This document shows, in pieces, positions 1 through 9,230 of a stretch of DNA of 64,000 nt. A program made the position numbers and the translations under genes. The notes beneath the pieces were generated by a model, which was not told the DNA's origin, ran no database searches, and worked only from the letters and a program-made list of their open reading frames with translations. Position 1 is the stretch's first letter. Every line of letters starts with the position of its first letter. The stretch is from Micromonospora sp. AMSO31t (GTDB lineage Bacteria; Actinomycetota; Actinomycetes; Mycobacteriales; Micromonosporaceae), in NCBI RefSeq assembly GCF_008868175.1, contig NZ_WBKT01000003.1:51948-115947 (forward strand), given 5' to 3'.

Positions 1-1318
1 CGCCAGCACCATCACCGGCTGGCAGGTCGCCTTCACCCTGCCGGCGGGCACCACCCTCGGCTCGTACTGGGATGCCACGGTCAGCAGCGTCAGCCAGCGG
101 CACACGTTCACGAACCGGTCCTGGAACGGCACCATCGCCCCCGGCGCCTCGGTGTCGTTCGGCTTCCTCGCCACCGGGTCCGGCTCGCCCACCGACTGCA
201 CCCTCAACGGCGCACCGTGCGGCGGCGGCAACCCGACCACCCCGCCGACGACCACCGCACCGCCCACGACCGGCCCGCCGCCGGCCGGCGGGCTGCCGAA
301 GCACGCGCTGATCGGCTACCTGCACGCCAGCTTCGCCAACGGCTCCGGCTACCTGCGGATGGCCGACGTGCCCGCCGACTGGGACATCGTCAACCTGGCC
401 TTCGGCGAGCCCACCTCGGTCACCTCCGGCGACATCCGCTTCCAACTCTGCCCCGTCGCCGAGTGCCCCACTGTCGAGAGCGAGGCGGAGTTCACCGCCG
501 CCATCCGGGCCAAGCAGCAGCAGGGCAAGAAGGTGCTGCTGTCCATCGGCGGCCAGAACGGGCAGGTCCAGCTCACCACGCCCGCCGCCCGGGACACCTT
601 CGTCCGGTCCGTGTCCGCGATCATCGACCGGTACGGCCTCAACGGCCTCGACATCGACTTCGAGGGCCACTCCCTCTACCTGAACGCAGGCGACACCGAC
701 TTCCGCAACCCCACCACCCCGGTGGTCGTCAACCTCATCGCGGCCATCCGGACCCTGAAGCAGCGCTACGGCGCCGGGTTCGTCCTCACGATGGCCCCGG
801 AGACGTTCTTCGTGCAGCTCGGCTACCAGTTCTACGGGCCGGGCCCCTGGGGCGGGCAGGATCCCCGCGCCGGGTCGTACCTGCCCGTGATCCACGCCCT
901 GCGCGACGTCCTCACGGTGCTGCACGTGCAGGACTACAACTCCGGCCCGATCGTCGGGCTGGACAACCAGTACCACACCATGGGCGGCGCGGACTTCCAC
1001 ATCGCGATGACCGACATGCTGCTCGCCGGTTTCCCGGTCGCCGGGAACGCCAGTGCCGTCTTCCCGGCCCTACGGGAGGACCAGGTGGCCTTCGGCGCGC
1101 CGTCGTCGACCAGCGCCGGCAACGGCTACGTCGCCCCGGCGGGTGTGCAGCAGGCGGTCACCTGCCTGGTCAAGGGCCAGAACTGTGGCGGCTACACGCC
1201 GCGCAGCGGCACCAACCCGGGCTTCCGCGGCCTGATGACGTGGTCGATCAACTGGGACCGGTACTACGGCTGGGAGTTCCGGCTCCAGCACGGCCCGTTC
1301 CTGAAGGCGCTGCCCTGA
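1..1318 (+). CDS. Secreted GH18 chitinase with CBM2 module (5' end outside window)
   Basis: Extracellular chitinase cleaving beta-1,4-GlcNAc linkages. The frame is open from base 2, so the signal peptide and N terminus are missing. Visible in order: about 60 residues of the C-terminal part of a CBM2-type binding module (ITGWQVAFTLPAG, then WNGTIAPGASVSFGF), a short Cys-containing segment (DCTLNGAPC), a Pro/Thr linker, and from about base 300 a GH18 barrel of roughly 340 residues. The GH18 active-site signature appears as NGLDIDFE at about 641-664, whose last Glu is the family's acid catalyst. The C terminus (MTWSINWDRYYGWEF) is typical of actinomycete GH18 exochitinases. The next gene lies behind a hairpin and a regulated promoter, so this is probably the last gene of its transcript. 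Confidence 0.92.
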   Translation, partial: ASTITGWQVAFTLPAGTTLGSYWDATVSSVSQRHTFTNRSWNGTIAPGASVSFGFLATGSGSPTDCTLNGAPCGGGNPTTPPTTTAPPTTGPPPAGGLPKHALIGYLHASFANGSGYLRMADVPADWDIVNLAFGEPTSVTSGDIRFQLCPVAECPTVESEAEFTAAIRAKQQQGKKVLLSIGGQNGQVQLTTPAARDTFVRSVSAIIDRYGLNGLDIDFEGHSLYLNAGDTDFRNPTTPVVVNLIAAIRTLKQRYGAGFVLTMAPETFFVQLGYQFYGPGPWGGQDPRAGSYLPVIHALRDVLTVLHVQDYNSGPIVGLDNQYHTMGGADFHIAMTDMLLAGFPVAGNASAVFPALREDQVAFGAPSSTSAGNGYVAPAGVQQAVTCLVKGQNCGGYTPRSGTNPGFRGLMTWSINWDRYYGWEFRLQHGPFLKALP

Positions 1319-1380
1319 CCGGGCGCCGGCGCCCCGGGGTCGCAGCGAGCGGGCCCGGGGCGCCGGCCTCGACACGAAAA

Positions 1381-1400
1381 AAGGGAGCACCTGCTCCCTT
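1381..1400. terminator. Hairpin between chitinase and helR
   Basis: Perfect 9-bp arms AAGGGAGCA/TGCTCCCTT with a two-base loop. Six A residues lie just before it on the plus strand, so the classical hairpin plus U-run reads on the minus strand; on the plus strand it still ends the chitinase message as a stem without a U-run. Confidence 0.6.
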
Positions 1401-1419
1401 CCACCTCCAACGTATATCG

Positions 1420-1461
1420 CACCGGGGGGCTTGCGGCAAGACCCCGGTGGTGCCGCAGAAT
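1420..1461 (+). promoter_or_regulatory. Rifamycin-associated element (RAE)-like repeat and promoter of helR
   Basis: Bases 1426-1445 read GGGGCTTGCGGCAAGACCCC, an inverted repeat (CTTGC-G-GCAAG flanked by GGGG/CCCC) that matches, with one inserted A, the RAE described upstream of rifamycin-inducible actinomycete genes. Outer bases extend the dyad (CACCGGGG/CCCCGGTG, 1420-1449). TTGCGG at 1431-1436 inside the repeat can serve as -35 and CAGAAT at 1456-1461 as -10, with a 19-bp spacer. Its position just before a HelR gene supports the call; rifamycin induction itself is inferred. Confidence 0.75.
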
Positions 1462-1555
1462 CACCGGCCGAAGCCGTCCACCTGCGCAAACGGGGTGGCG
1501 GACCGGCGCCGGTGACCCGGCGGCGCCGCCGCGGCCCCAGATCGGAAATGGTGCG

Positions 1556-3730
1556 TTGAATCCCCTGACCAGCAGCGTGTTCGACCTTCCCGACCGTCTC
1601 TCGCCCAAGGCCGACCCGACCCTGATCGCCCGCGACGAGGAGCACTTCGCGGCCATGGCGGAGTGCATCGAGCGGTTGGCCGCCGACCTGTCCGACCGCC
1701 TCGACGCCGCGCGCCGGTCGCCCGGCGGCAAGGGCCGGCAGGCGTCCGACCGGGACGAGGAGGTCCGCCGGCTGACCGCCCGGCTGCGCACCCTGCGCCG
1801 CTACGGCGTGGACCTGTGCCTGGGACGCATGGTCGGCGCCGACGGCAGCGAGCCCGTGTACATCGGACGGCGCGGCCTCACGGACAGCGCGGGTCGGCGC
1901 CTGCTGCTCGACTGGCGCTCCCCCGCGGCCGAGCCGTTCTTCGGCGCGACCCACGCCAACCCGATGGGCCTGGCGAGCCGCCGCCGGTACCGCTGGACGC
2001 AGGGCCGGATCACCGACTACTGGGACGAGGTGTTCACCTCCGACGGGTGGGACGGGCACGCCGCGCTCGACGACCAGTCCGCCTTCATCGCCAGCCTGGG
2101 CGGCAGCCGGTCGAACCGGATGCGGGACGTGCTCGGCACCATCCAGGCCGACCAGGACGCCATCATCCGGGCCGGGTCCCGCGGCGCCCTCGTCGTGGAC
2201 GGCGGTCCGGGCACCGGGAAGACCGTCGTGGCCCTGCACCGCACCGCCTACCTCCTCTACGCCGACCCGCACCTCGGGCACCGCCGGGGCGGCGTGCTGT
2301 TCGTCGGGCCCCACCAGCCCTACCTCGCGTACGTCGGCGACGTCCTGCCCAGCCTCGGCGAGGAGGAGGTGCAGACCTGCACCCTGCGCGACCTCGTCCC
2401 CGAGGGCGCCGCGGCGACGGTCGAGACCGACCCGGACGTGGCGCTCCTGAAGTCGTCCGCGCGGCTGGTGACGGCGATCGACGCGGCCGTCCGGTTCTAC
2501 GAGGAGCCGCCGGCCACCGGGATGACCGTCACGACCGACGAGACCGACATCTGGCTGAGCGCCGACGACTGGGCCGCCGCGTTCGACGCACCCGATCCCG
2601 GCACCCCGCACAACGAGGCGCGCGACCAGATCTGGGCGGAGCTGCTCACGATCCTCATGGACAAGCACGACGGCGACGAACCGGCCGACCAGCTCCGCCG
2701 GTCGCTGCTGCGGAACCGGGAGCTGCGCACGGCCTTCCAGCGGGCGTGGCCGCTGCTCGAGGCGACCGACCTCGTCGGAGACCTGTGGTCGGTCCCCGCC
2801 TACCTGCGCAGGTGCGCCCCCTGGCTCAGCCCGGACGAGGTCCGGCGGCTGCAGCGTGCCGACGCCCGGGCCTGGACGGTGTCCGACCTGCCGCTCCTGG
2901 ACGCGGCACGGCAGCGGCTCGGCGACCCCGAGGCGTCCGGGCGTCAGCGCCGGCACGACGCCACGGTGGCGGCCGAACGCGCACGCATGGCCACGGTCGT
3001 CGACGAGCTGATCGAGGCCCACGCCTACGACGACGGTGAAGGTGTGCTGTCGAGTCTGCGTCAACTGGACCTCCAGGACGCCCTGGTCGACGAGGCCGGG
3101 CTGCCCGGCGCCGACCCGGACCTGCTCGCCGGCCCGTTCGCGCACATCGTCGTGGACGAGGCCCAGGAGCTGACCGACGCCGAGTGGCAGATGCTCCTGC
3201 TCCGCTGCCCGTCCCGGAGCTTCACCATCGTCGGGGACCGCGCCCAGGCCCGGCACGGGTTCACCGAGTCGTGGCAGGAACGGCTCGAACGGATCGGTCT
3301 CGACCGGATCAGCCTGGCCACGCTGACCATCAACTACCGCACGCCGACGGAGGTCATGGCGGAGGCCGAGCCGGTCATCCGGGCTGTGCTCCCGGACGCC
3401 AACGTGCCGGCCTCCATCCGCGGCAGCGGCGTTCCCGTCGTACACGGATCCGTTTCCGACCTGGACTCGATCCTCGACACCTGGCTCGCCGCGCACGCCG
3501 AGGGGGTCGCCTGCGTCATCGGCGACCCGACGTTCCGGGAGACGCCCCGGGTCCGGTCGCTTACCCCGGAGCTGTCGAAGGGGCTCGAGTTCGACCTGGT
3601 CGTCCTCGTCGACCCCGAGGCGTTCGGCGGCGGCATCGAGGGAGCGGTGGACCGTTACGTCGCGATGACCCGGGCGACCCAGCAGCTCGTCATCCTCACC
3701 AGCGCCGGACGGGAGCCCGCCCGGCGGTGA
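1556..3730 (+). CDS. helR: HelR, RNA polymerase-recycling UvrD/HelD-like ATPase (rifamycin tolerance)
   Basis: Superfamily 1 helicase-like ATPase of 724 residues. HelR proteins bind RNA polymerase, displace rifamycin and rescue stalled enzyme. The TTG start gives the typical N terminus MNPLTSSVFDLPDRLSPKAD. Visible motifs: Walker A VDGGPGTGKTVVALHR near residue 215, Walker B-like HIVVDEAQELTDAEW near residue 530, motif III-like FTIVGDRAQARHG, and C-terminal ELSKGLEFDLVVLVD and DRYVAMTRATQQL as in UvrD/HelD proteins. The long non-helicase insertion between the motor domains is present. It is preceded by an RAE-like operator about 110 bp upstream. The ECF sigma gene follows after 63 bp. A general HelD is the alternative; the N terminus and RAE favour HelR. 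Confidence 0.9.
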   Translation: MNPLTSSVFDLPDRLSPKADPTLIARDEEHFAAMAECIERLAADLSDRLDAARRSPGGKGRQASDRDEEVRRLTARLRTLRRYGVDLCLGRMVGADGSEPVYIGRRGLTDSAGRRLLLDWRSPAAEPFFGATHANPMGLASRRRYRWTQGRITDYWDEVFTSDGWDGHAALDDQSAFIASLGGSRSNRMRDVLGTIQADQDAIIRAGSRGALVVDGGPGTGKTVVALHRTAYLLYADPHLGHRRGGVLFVGPHQPYLAYVGDVLPSLGEEEVQTCTLRDLVPEGAAATVETDPDVALLKSSARLVTAIDAAVRFYEEPPATGMTVTTDETDIWLSADDWAAAFDAPDPGTPHNEARDQIWAELLTILMDKHDGDEPADQLRRSLLRNRELRTAFQRAWPLLEATDLVGDLWSVPAYLRRCAPWLSPDEVRRLQRADARAWTVSDLPLLDAARQRLGDPEASGRQRRHDATVAAERARMATVVDELIEAHAYDDGEGVLSSLRQLDLQDALVDEAGLPGADPDLLAGPFAHIVVDEAQELTDAEWQMLLLRCPSRSFTIVGDRAQARHGFTESWQERLERIGLDRISLATLTINYRTPTEVMAEAEPVIRAVLPDANVPASIRGSGVPVVHGSVSDLDSILDTWLAAHAEGVACVIGDPTFRETPRVRSLTPELSKGLEFDLVVLVDPEAFGGGIEGAVDRYVAMTRATQQLVILTSAGREPARR

Positions 3731-3793
3731 TGTCACCTCGCGGCCCGCCCGCCGGTCGTACCGGGTGGAGGGACCGACACGGGAGGGGACGAT

Positions 3794-4354
3794 GTGGAGC
3801 CACAGCAACAGATCAGGCAGGTGTACGCCACCTCGGCGGCCCGCCTGGTGGCGCAGGCGTACGCCATGACCGGCGACTACGCCGAGGCGCAGGACGTGGT
3901 GCAGGAGGCGTTCGTCCGGGCGCTGGCCCGGCCGGGACGGTTCCGCGAGGTGACCAACCCGGAGGCGTGGCTGCGGACGGTGGCGTTGAACGTCGCCCGG
4001 TCCCGGCACCGCCGCCGCATGCTGCTGCACGGGCTCGTCCGCTCCGGCCGCCTCGACCCGGGGCAGCCCAGCGCACCGGCGCTGTCCCCGGACCACGTCG
4101 CGCTGGTGGCGGCGCTGCAGAAGCTGCCGCGGACGGCCCGGGAGACCGTCGTGCTGCACCACCTCGCCGACCTGCCCGTCAGCGAGGTGGCCCTCGCCAT
4201 GGGCTGCTCGGTGGAGGCCGTGAAGACCCGGCTGGTCCGGGCCCGCCGCGCGCTGGCCGAGCAGCTCGGCGAGGACGACGACCCCGTCCCGCTGGCACCG
4301 GCCGCCTCCGCTGGTGTCCCGACCCGCCCCGACCGGAAGGCCCGCCATGCCTGA
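3794..4354 (+). CDS. SigE-family ECF RNA polymerase sigma factor
   Basis: Extracytoplasmic-function sigma factor of 186 residues that would direct RNA polymerase to a small regulon. Region 2 covers about residues 10-75 (GDYAEAQDVVQEAFVRAL, then EAWLRTVALNVARSRHRRR) and region 4 about residues 95-150 (LQKLPRTARETVVLHHLADL, then VALAMGCSVEAVKTRLVRARR, the helix-turn-helix for -35 recognition). The GTG start has a strong GGGAGGGG ribosome site. Its stop overlaps the start of the next gene by 8 bp (ATGCCTGA), so the two are translationally coupled, the usual arrangement of an ECF sigma factor with its membrane partner. Confidence 0.9.
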   Translation: MEPQQQIRQVYATSAARLVAQAYAMTGDYAEAQDVVQEAFVRALARPGRFREVTNPEAWLRTVALNVARSRHRRRMLLHGLVRSGRLDPGQPSAPALSPDHVALVAALQKLPRTARETVVLHHLADLPVSEVALAMGCSVEAVKTRLVRARRALAEQLGEDDDPVPLAPAASAGVPTRPDRKARHA

Positions 4355-5609
4355 GCTGAACTTCGCCAGCCTCAACGCGGCCGCCCAGGCCGGGTTCAAG
4401 CCGCACTTCGAGCAGGTCGTCGCCGCGGCCCGCCGGCGCCGTCGCCGGCGGCAGATCGTGACCGTCGCCACGGTCGCACTGCTGCTCGCCGGCTCCGGGG
4501 CCGCCGTGGCGGCCCGGTCCGGCGACTCCGGCCCGACGGTCGGCCGGTTCGCCGCCGACCGTACGCCGGAGTTCATCCCCGCCCCGGGTGGCACACCGAC
4601 CCCGGGCACCGGCCCGGAGGTCGCCACCGGCCGGCCCGCCGCCGGCGACCTGGCCCACGTCTACCTGGTCTGGACCGGGTGCCGGGGCTGTCCCCCGAGG
4701 TGGGCGGGCACCGACGACGGCGGCCGGCACTGGCGCACCGGTCCGCTGCCCGTACCGGCCGACGCCACGGTGGAGCTGAGGGCGGCCGGACCGCGCACCG
4801 TGGTGGCCCGCTACCTGTCCCGGTCCGCCTCGGACAGCAGGTCCGCGCGGTGGATCGCCAGCGCCGACGGCGGGACCACCTGGCGCGAGGTGACCGTGCG
4901 GCCCGTGGACGCCCTACCGGCCGGCTGGCGGGTCCTCGGCCGGCAGCCCGGCCCCACGTACGACCCGATCATCGCCGCCGACCCGGCCACCGGCGACCTG
5001 GCGCAGCTCACCCGTAGGTCGGCCCTGCGCAACGCGGTGGGGGTCGAGAGCGTGCCCGCCGCGGCCGGTCTGTGGGTCAGCGGGTTCACCGGTGAGCGCA
5101 CCGAGCACGACGGCCGGATCGTCGGCACCGGCGGCGCCGTGGAGGTGAGCCGCGACGGCGGGCGCACCTGGTCCCGGCACGAGTTCCCGGACGACCTCAC
5201 CGCCTCCGACGACATCGGCGGCCCGGCGGTCGCCACCCGGGACGGCCGCACCGTCTACGCGCTCGGCCGGGTGCGCGGCGCCCTGGTGGTCTGGCGCAGC
5301 ACGGACGGCGGAGGCACCTGGTCGCGGACCGCCGCGACGGCCCCGGTCGGCGACCGCACGATCCGCGCGGCGGTGCGGCCCGACGGGGTGCTGGTGGTGC
5401 AGGCCGGCATCTCCGCCCGGGAGAACCCGCTGATGTTCGCCAGTTCCGACGCCGGCGCGACGCTGCGCCCCGCACCACTGGAGCCCGGCGCCGACCCCCG
5501 CCCGCTGCCCGACGGGTACGTGCAGACGGGCTGGCCGGACAGCAAGGGCGCCTGGCTCTCCACCGACGGCGTCACCTGGACCTGGCTCGACCCGCCCAAG
5601 CTGCCCTGA
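4347..5609 (+). CDS. Membrane-anchored Asp-box (sialidase-like) propeller protein, partner of the ECF sigma factor
   Basis: 420 residues. The ATG at 4347 overlaps the sigma stop and is preferred over an in-frame upstream GTG at 4314. A cytoplasmic N terminus of about 35 residues, rich in Arg (AARRRRRRRQI), precedes one transmembrane helix (VTVATVALLLAGSGAAVAA); the rest should lie outside the membrane. At least four Asp-box repeats are visible (TDDGGRHW, SADGGTTW, SRDGGRTW, STDGGGTW, weaker STDGVTW), which predicts a BNR/sialidase-type beta-propeller. Topology and coupling suggest a sensor or anti-sigma role for the upstream sigma factor, but no zinc-binding anti-sigma motif is seen and the short N terminus would have to make the contact. 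Function is inferred from position only. Confidence 0.8.
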   Translation: MPELNFASLNAAAQAGFKPHFEQVVAAARRRRRRRQIVTVATVALLLAGSGAAVAARSGDSGPTVGRFAADRTPEFIPAPGGTPTPGTGPEVATGRPAAGDLAHVYLVWTGCRGCPPRWAGTDDGGRHWRTGPLPVPADATVELRAAGPRTVVARYLSRSASDSRSARWIASADGGTTWREVTVRPVDALPAGWRVLGRQPGPTYDPIIAADPATGDLAQLTRRSALRNAVGVESVPAAAGLWVSGFTGERTEHDGRIVGTGGAVEVSRDGGRTWSRHEFPDDLTASDDIGGPAVATRDGRTVYALGRVRGALVVWRSTDGGGTWSRTAATAPVGDRTIRAAVRPDGVLVVQAGISARENPLMFASSDAGATLRPAPLEPGADPRPLPDGYVQTGWPDSKGAWLSTDGVTWTWLDPPKLP

Positions 5610-5615
5610 GCGGAC

Positions 5616-5652
5616 CGGGTGCTCCCGGCGGTCCGGCCACCGGGAGCACCCG
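5616..5652. terminator. Terminator after sigma operon
   Basis: Perfect 13-bp stem, CGGGTGCTCCCGG (5616-5628) with CCGGGAGCACCCG (5640-5652), and an 11-base loop. It sits 7 bp after the propeller gene and 74 bp before the glutamine synthetase start, so it separates the two units. No U-run, as is usual at high GC. Confidence 0.8.
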
Positions 5653-5725
5653 ATTCGGGTGTACGCGGGCTCAGAACGGGTAATCCCGGGCGCTCAACCG
5701 CCGTGTCGACGTGTCAGGGGGACGT

Positions 5726-7150
5726 GTGTTCGCCAATCCCGAGGAACTGCTGCGCTACCTCGCCAACGAGGACGTGAAGTTCGTCGACGTACGTTTCTGT
5801 GACCTGCCCGGCGTGATGCAGCACTTCAACCTGCCGGTGGAATCCTTCGACGACAGCGTCTTCACCGACGGCCTGGCCTTCGACGGCTCGTCGATCCGCG
5901 GCTTCCAGACGATCCACGAGTCGGACATGCTGCTGCTTCCGGACGTCACGTCGGCGTTCGTCGACCCGTTCCGGACGCAGAAGACCGTGGCGTTGAACTT
6001 CTTCATCCACGACCCGTTCACCCGGGAGGCCTACTCCCGGGATCCCCGCAACGTGGCCAAGAAGGCCGAGGCGTTCCTCGCCGCCAGCGGCATCGCCGAC
6101 ACCGCCTACTTCGGCGCCGAGGCCGAGTTCTACATCTTCGACTCCATCCGCCACGAGACCTCCGCGCACCAGTCGTTCTACTACATCGACTCCATCGAGG
6201 GCGCCTGGAACTCGGGCCGGGAAGAGGAGGGCGGCAACCGGGGTTACAAGACCGCCTACAAGGGCGGCTACTTCCCCGTCCCGCCGGTGGACCACTACGC
6301 CGACCTGCGCGACGCCATGGTCCGCCGGCTCATCGACGCCGGGTTCACGGTGGAGCGTTCGCACCACGAGGTCGGCACCGGCGGCCAGTCGGAGATCAAC
6401 TACCGGTACTCCACCCTGCTGCACTCGGCCGACCAGTTGCAGCTGTTCAAGTATCTGATCAAGAACGAGGCGTGGGCCGCCGGGAAGACGGCCACCTTCA
6501 TGCCCAAGCCGCTGTTCGGGGACAACGGCTCGGGCATGCACACCCACCAGAGCCTCTGGCGGGGCGGTAAGCCGCTGTTCTACGACGAGACCGGCTACGC
6601 CGGGCTGTCCGACACCGCCCGCTGGTACATCGGCGGCCTGCTGCACCACGCGCCCTCGCTGCTGGCCTTCACCAACCCCACGGTCAACTCCTACCGGCGG
6701 CTCGTGCCCGGCTTCGAAGCCCCGGTCAACCTCGTGTACTCCCAGCGCAACCGCTCCGCCTGCACCCGCATCCCGGTGACCGGCAGCAACCCCAAGGCCA
6801 AGCGCGTCGAGTTCCGCGTCCCCGACCCGTCCAGCAACCCGTACCTCGCGTTCTCGGCGATGATGATGGCGGGCCTGGACGGCATCAAGAGCAAGACCGA
6901 GCCGCCGGCCCCGATCGACAAGGACCTCTACGACCTGCCGCCGGAGGAGTGGGGCGACGTCAAGCAGGTCCCCGGCAGCCTGCCCGCCGTCCTCGACGCG
7001 CTCGAAGCCGACCACGACTACCTGCTCGACGGCGGCGTGTTCACCCCCGACCTCATCTCCACCTGGCTCTCCTACAAGCGGACCAACGAGGTGGACCCGG
7101 TGCGCCTGCGCCCCACCCCGCACGAGTTCGCCCTGTACTTCGACTGCTGA
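5726..7150 (+). CDS. glnA: Glutamine synthetase type I
   Basis: Forms glutamine from glutamate, ammonia and ATP in the cytoplasm as a dodecamer. The GTG at 5726 gives the family N terminus ([20 protein letters not shown], 474 residues); an in-frame GTG at 5711 would place the AGGGGGA ribosome site inside the gene. Signatures visible: [25 protein letters not shown], the metal-binding Glu motif [11 protein letters not shown], the ATP-binding region [12 protein letters not shown], the substrate loop [10 protein letters not shown] and the C-terminal [13 protein letters not shown] site ([11 protein letters not shown]), whose Tyr is the adenylylation target in GSI-beta enzymes, so control by an adenylyltransferase is likely. 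The convergent amidotransferase ends 19 bp downstream. Confidence 0.95.
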   Translation: MFANPEELLRYLANEDVKFVDVRFCDLPGVMQHFNLPVESFDDSVFTDGLAFDGSSIRGFQTIHESDMLLLPDVTSAFVDPFRTQKTVALNFFIHDPFTREAYSRDPRNVAKKAEAFLAASGIADTAYFGAEAEFYIFDSIRHETSAHQSFYYIDSIEGAWNSGREEEGGNRGYKTAYKGGYFPVPPVDHYADLRDAMVRRLIDAGFTVERSHHEVGTGGQSEINYRYSTLLHSADQLQLFKYLIKNEAWAAGKTATFMPKPLFGDNGSGMHTHQSLWRGGKPLFYDETGYAGLSDTARWYIGGLLHHAPSLLAFTNPTVNSYRRLVPGFEAPVNLVYSQRNRSACTRIPVTGSNPKAKRVEFRVPDPSSNPYLAFSAMMMAGLDGIKSKTEPPAPIDKDLYDLPPEEWGDVKQVPGSLPAVLDALEADHDYLLDGGVFTPDLISTWLSYKRTNEVDPVRLRPTPHEFALYFDC

Positions 7151-7169
7151 CGGCGGCCCGCCCCCGCGT

Positions 7170-8954
7170 TCAGCGGATGCCGTGGGACTGGAGCCAGAGT
7201 TCCAGCAGGCCGAGCTGCCAGAGCTTGTTGCTGCCGGCGGCGGCCTGCGCCCGGTCCGGTTCGGCGAGCAGCTCGGCGACGTATTCGGGCCGGAACAGGC
7301 CCCGATCCCGTGCGGCCGGCGCGGCTAGGGCCTCCGTGACGAGGTGCCGCACCGGGCCGTCGACGTTGCGCAGGGCGGGCACCGGGAAGTAGCCCTTGGG
7401 CCGGTCGATCACCTCCGCGGGCAGCGCCTCCCGGGCCACCTCCTTGAGGATCCCCTTGCCGCCCTGCGCCACCTTGTGTTCCGGCGGGCAGGCGGCCGCG
7501 AGAGCGACGAGGTCCTGATCCAGGAACGGGGTGCGCACCTCCAGCCCCCACGCCATGCTCATGCTGTCCACCCGCTTCACCGGGTCGTCCGGCAGCATCA
7601 GGTGGGTGTCCAGGCGCAGCACCGCGTCGAGCGCGGTGTGCGCCCCGGGCGCGGCCAGCTGCGCGGCGAGCAGCTCACGGCTGGCGTCGTGGTCGCAGGC
7701 GTACGCCGGGTCGACCACCAGGTCCAGCTCGGCGTGGCTCCGGTCGAAGAACGCCTCGGCGAACGCCTCGGCGGCGCCGTCCCGGGGCACCTCCGTGAGG
7801 GGCTGGTGGTAGCCGTAGCCGGCGAACACCTCGTCGGCGCCCTGGCCGGACTGCGCCACCTTGACGTGCCGGGCCACCTGTTCGGAGAGCAGGTGGAAGG
7901 CGACCACGTCGTGGCTGCCCATCGGCTCGGTCATCGCCAGGATCGTCCGCCGGACCGCCGGCTCCAGGTCGTCGTTCGAGAGCTGGATGCGGTGGTGGTC
8001 GGTGCCGAAGGCACGGGCGACCAGATCGGAGTAGTGGAACTCGTCGCCGCTCTCGCCGCCCCGGCTGTCGAAGCCGATGCTGAACGTCTGCAGGTGGTGC
8101 TGCCCGGCCTCGGCGAGCAGGGCCACGATCATGCTGGAGTCCAGCCCGCCGGAGAGCAGCACCCCGACCGGCACGTCGGCCATGAGCCGCCGCCGCACCG
8201 CCGTGCGCAGCGCGTCGCCGACCGCGGCCTGCCAGTCCCGCGCGTCCATGCCGGCGTGCGCCGGGTCCCGCTGGTAGTCGGGCCGCCAGTAGACGCGCTC
8301 GCGGCTGCGCCCGTCGGCCTCCACCACCCGCACGGTGGCCGGCGGCAGCTTGCGTATCCCCCGCAGGACGGTCCGGGGCGCCGGCACGATCGAGTGCCAG
8401 GACAGGTAGTGGTGCAGCGCCACCGGGTCGATGCCGGTGTCGACGTCGCCGGCCGCCAGCAGCGCCGGCAGGGTGGAGGCGAACCGCAGCCGCCCCGGGG
8501 ACTCGGCGAGGTAGAGGGGCTTGATGCCGAGCCGGTCCCGAGCCAGCACGAGCCGGCGCCGCTCCCGGTCGACCAGCACGACCGCGAACATCCCGACGAG
8601 GTGGTGGACGAACTCCTCACCCCATTCCGCGTACGCCACGAGGATGACCTCGGTGTCGCTGGTGGAGTGGAAGGTGTGCCCGGCGCTGCGCAGTTCGTCG
8701 CGGAGCTGCGGGTAGTTGTAGACGCACCCGTTGAACACCAGCGCCAGGCCCAGATCCTCCCGGACCATCGGCTGGGCCCCCGCATCGGACAGATCGATGA
8801 TGGTCAGCCGGCGGTGGCCGAGGGTGATCCACCCGTCGTTCCACAGGCCCTCCCCGTCGGGCCCCCGGGATCGCATCGCCTCGCTCATCCGGGTCACCGC
8901 GTGGCCGTCCGGCACGGATCCGTCGAATCGGGCCTCCCCGCTGATCCCACACAT
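7170..8954 (-). CDS. Asparagine synthase family, glutamine-dependent amidotransferase
   Basis: 594 residues, two domains. The N-terminal class II glutamine amidotransferase starts MCGISGEARFDG, with Cys2 as the nucleophile that releases ammonia from glutamine; RSRGPDGEG, FNGCVYNY and STSDTEVI follow. The C-terminal ATP-pyrophosphatase domain has the PP-loop VLLSGGLDSS near residue 265 and SGQGADEVFAGY. It may be plain asparagine synthetase B or, from its N terminus and length, the amidotransferase of N-acetylglutaminylglutamine amide (osmolyte) synthesis. The usual partners of the latter (an acetyltransferase/ATP-grasp ligase and a peptidase) are not in this window, so the product is undecided. 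It lies tail-to-tail with glutamine synthetase, whose product it uses as nitrogen donor. Confidence 0.85.
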   Translation of the reverse strand: MCGISGEARFDGSVPDGHAVTRMSEAMRSRGPDGEGLWNDGWITLGHRRLTIIDLSDAGAQPMVREDLGLALVFNGCVYNYPQLRDELRSAGHTFHSTSDTEVILVAYAEWGEEFVHHLVGMFAVVLVDRERRRLVLARDRLGIKPLYLAESPGRLRFASTLPALLAAGDVDTGIDPVALHHYLSWHSIVPAPRTVLRGIRKLPPATVRVVEADGRSRERVYWRPDYQRDPAHAGMDARDWQAAVGDALRTAVRRRLMADVPVGVLLSGGLDSSMIVALLAEAGQHHLQTFSIGFDSRGGESGDEFHYSDLVARAFGTDHHRIQLSNDDLEPAVRRTILAMTEPMGSHDVVAFHLLSEQVARHVKVAQSGQGADEVFAGYGYHQPLTEVPRDGAAEAFAEAFFDRSHAELDLVVDPAYACDHDASRELLAAQLAAPGAHTALDAVLRLDTHLMLPDDPVKRVDSMSMAWGLEVRTPFLDQDLVALAAACPPEHKVAQGGKGILKEVAREALPAEVIDRPKGYFPVPALRNVDGPVRHLVTEALAAPAARDRGLFRPEYVAELLAEPDRAQAAAGSNKLWQLGLLELWLQSHGIR

Positions 8955-9230
8955 CCTCAGGGCACCCCCTCTGGCCTGCCGGTAGACACGAACATCGCTT
9001 GCCCGTCACCGCCGGACCGGTGGCACGGCCCATGAGAGGCCGCGACTACCCGCTGCGCGGGTGACGAAACGGGCTCCGAAGGGTGACGCCGGCTTCGTGT
9101 GTCACCCCCCTCGGCCGGCTCCCGCTGGGCCCATAGAGGTCATGGGTCGGCACACCGGCGGGCCACCGGGCCGGGAATGGGAGGAGACGTCGACCAAGAA
9201 CCACTCGTGAACGACTGATCGGAGAAGATC

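Noticed and set aside
1070..4627. Minus-strand open frame of 1185 codons opposite helR and the sigma operon
   Set aside because: Arg/Gly/Pro/Ala-rich low-complexity translation with no domain; it is the complement of well-supported genes and results from high GC.
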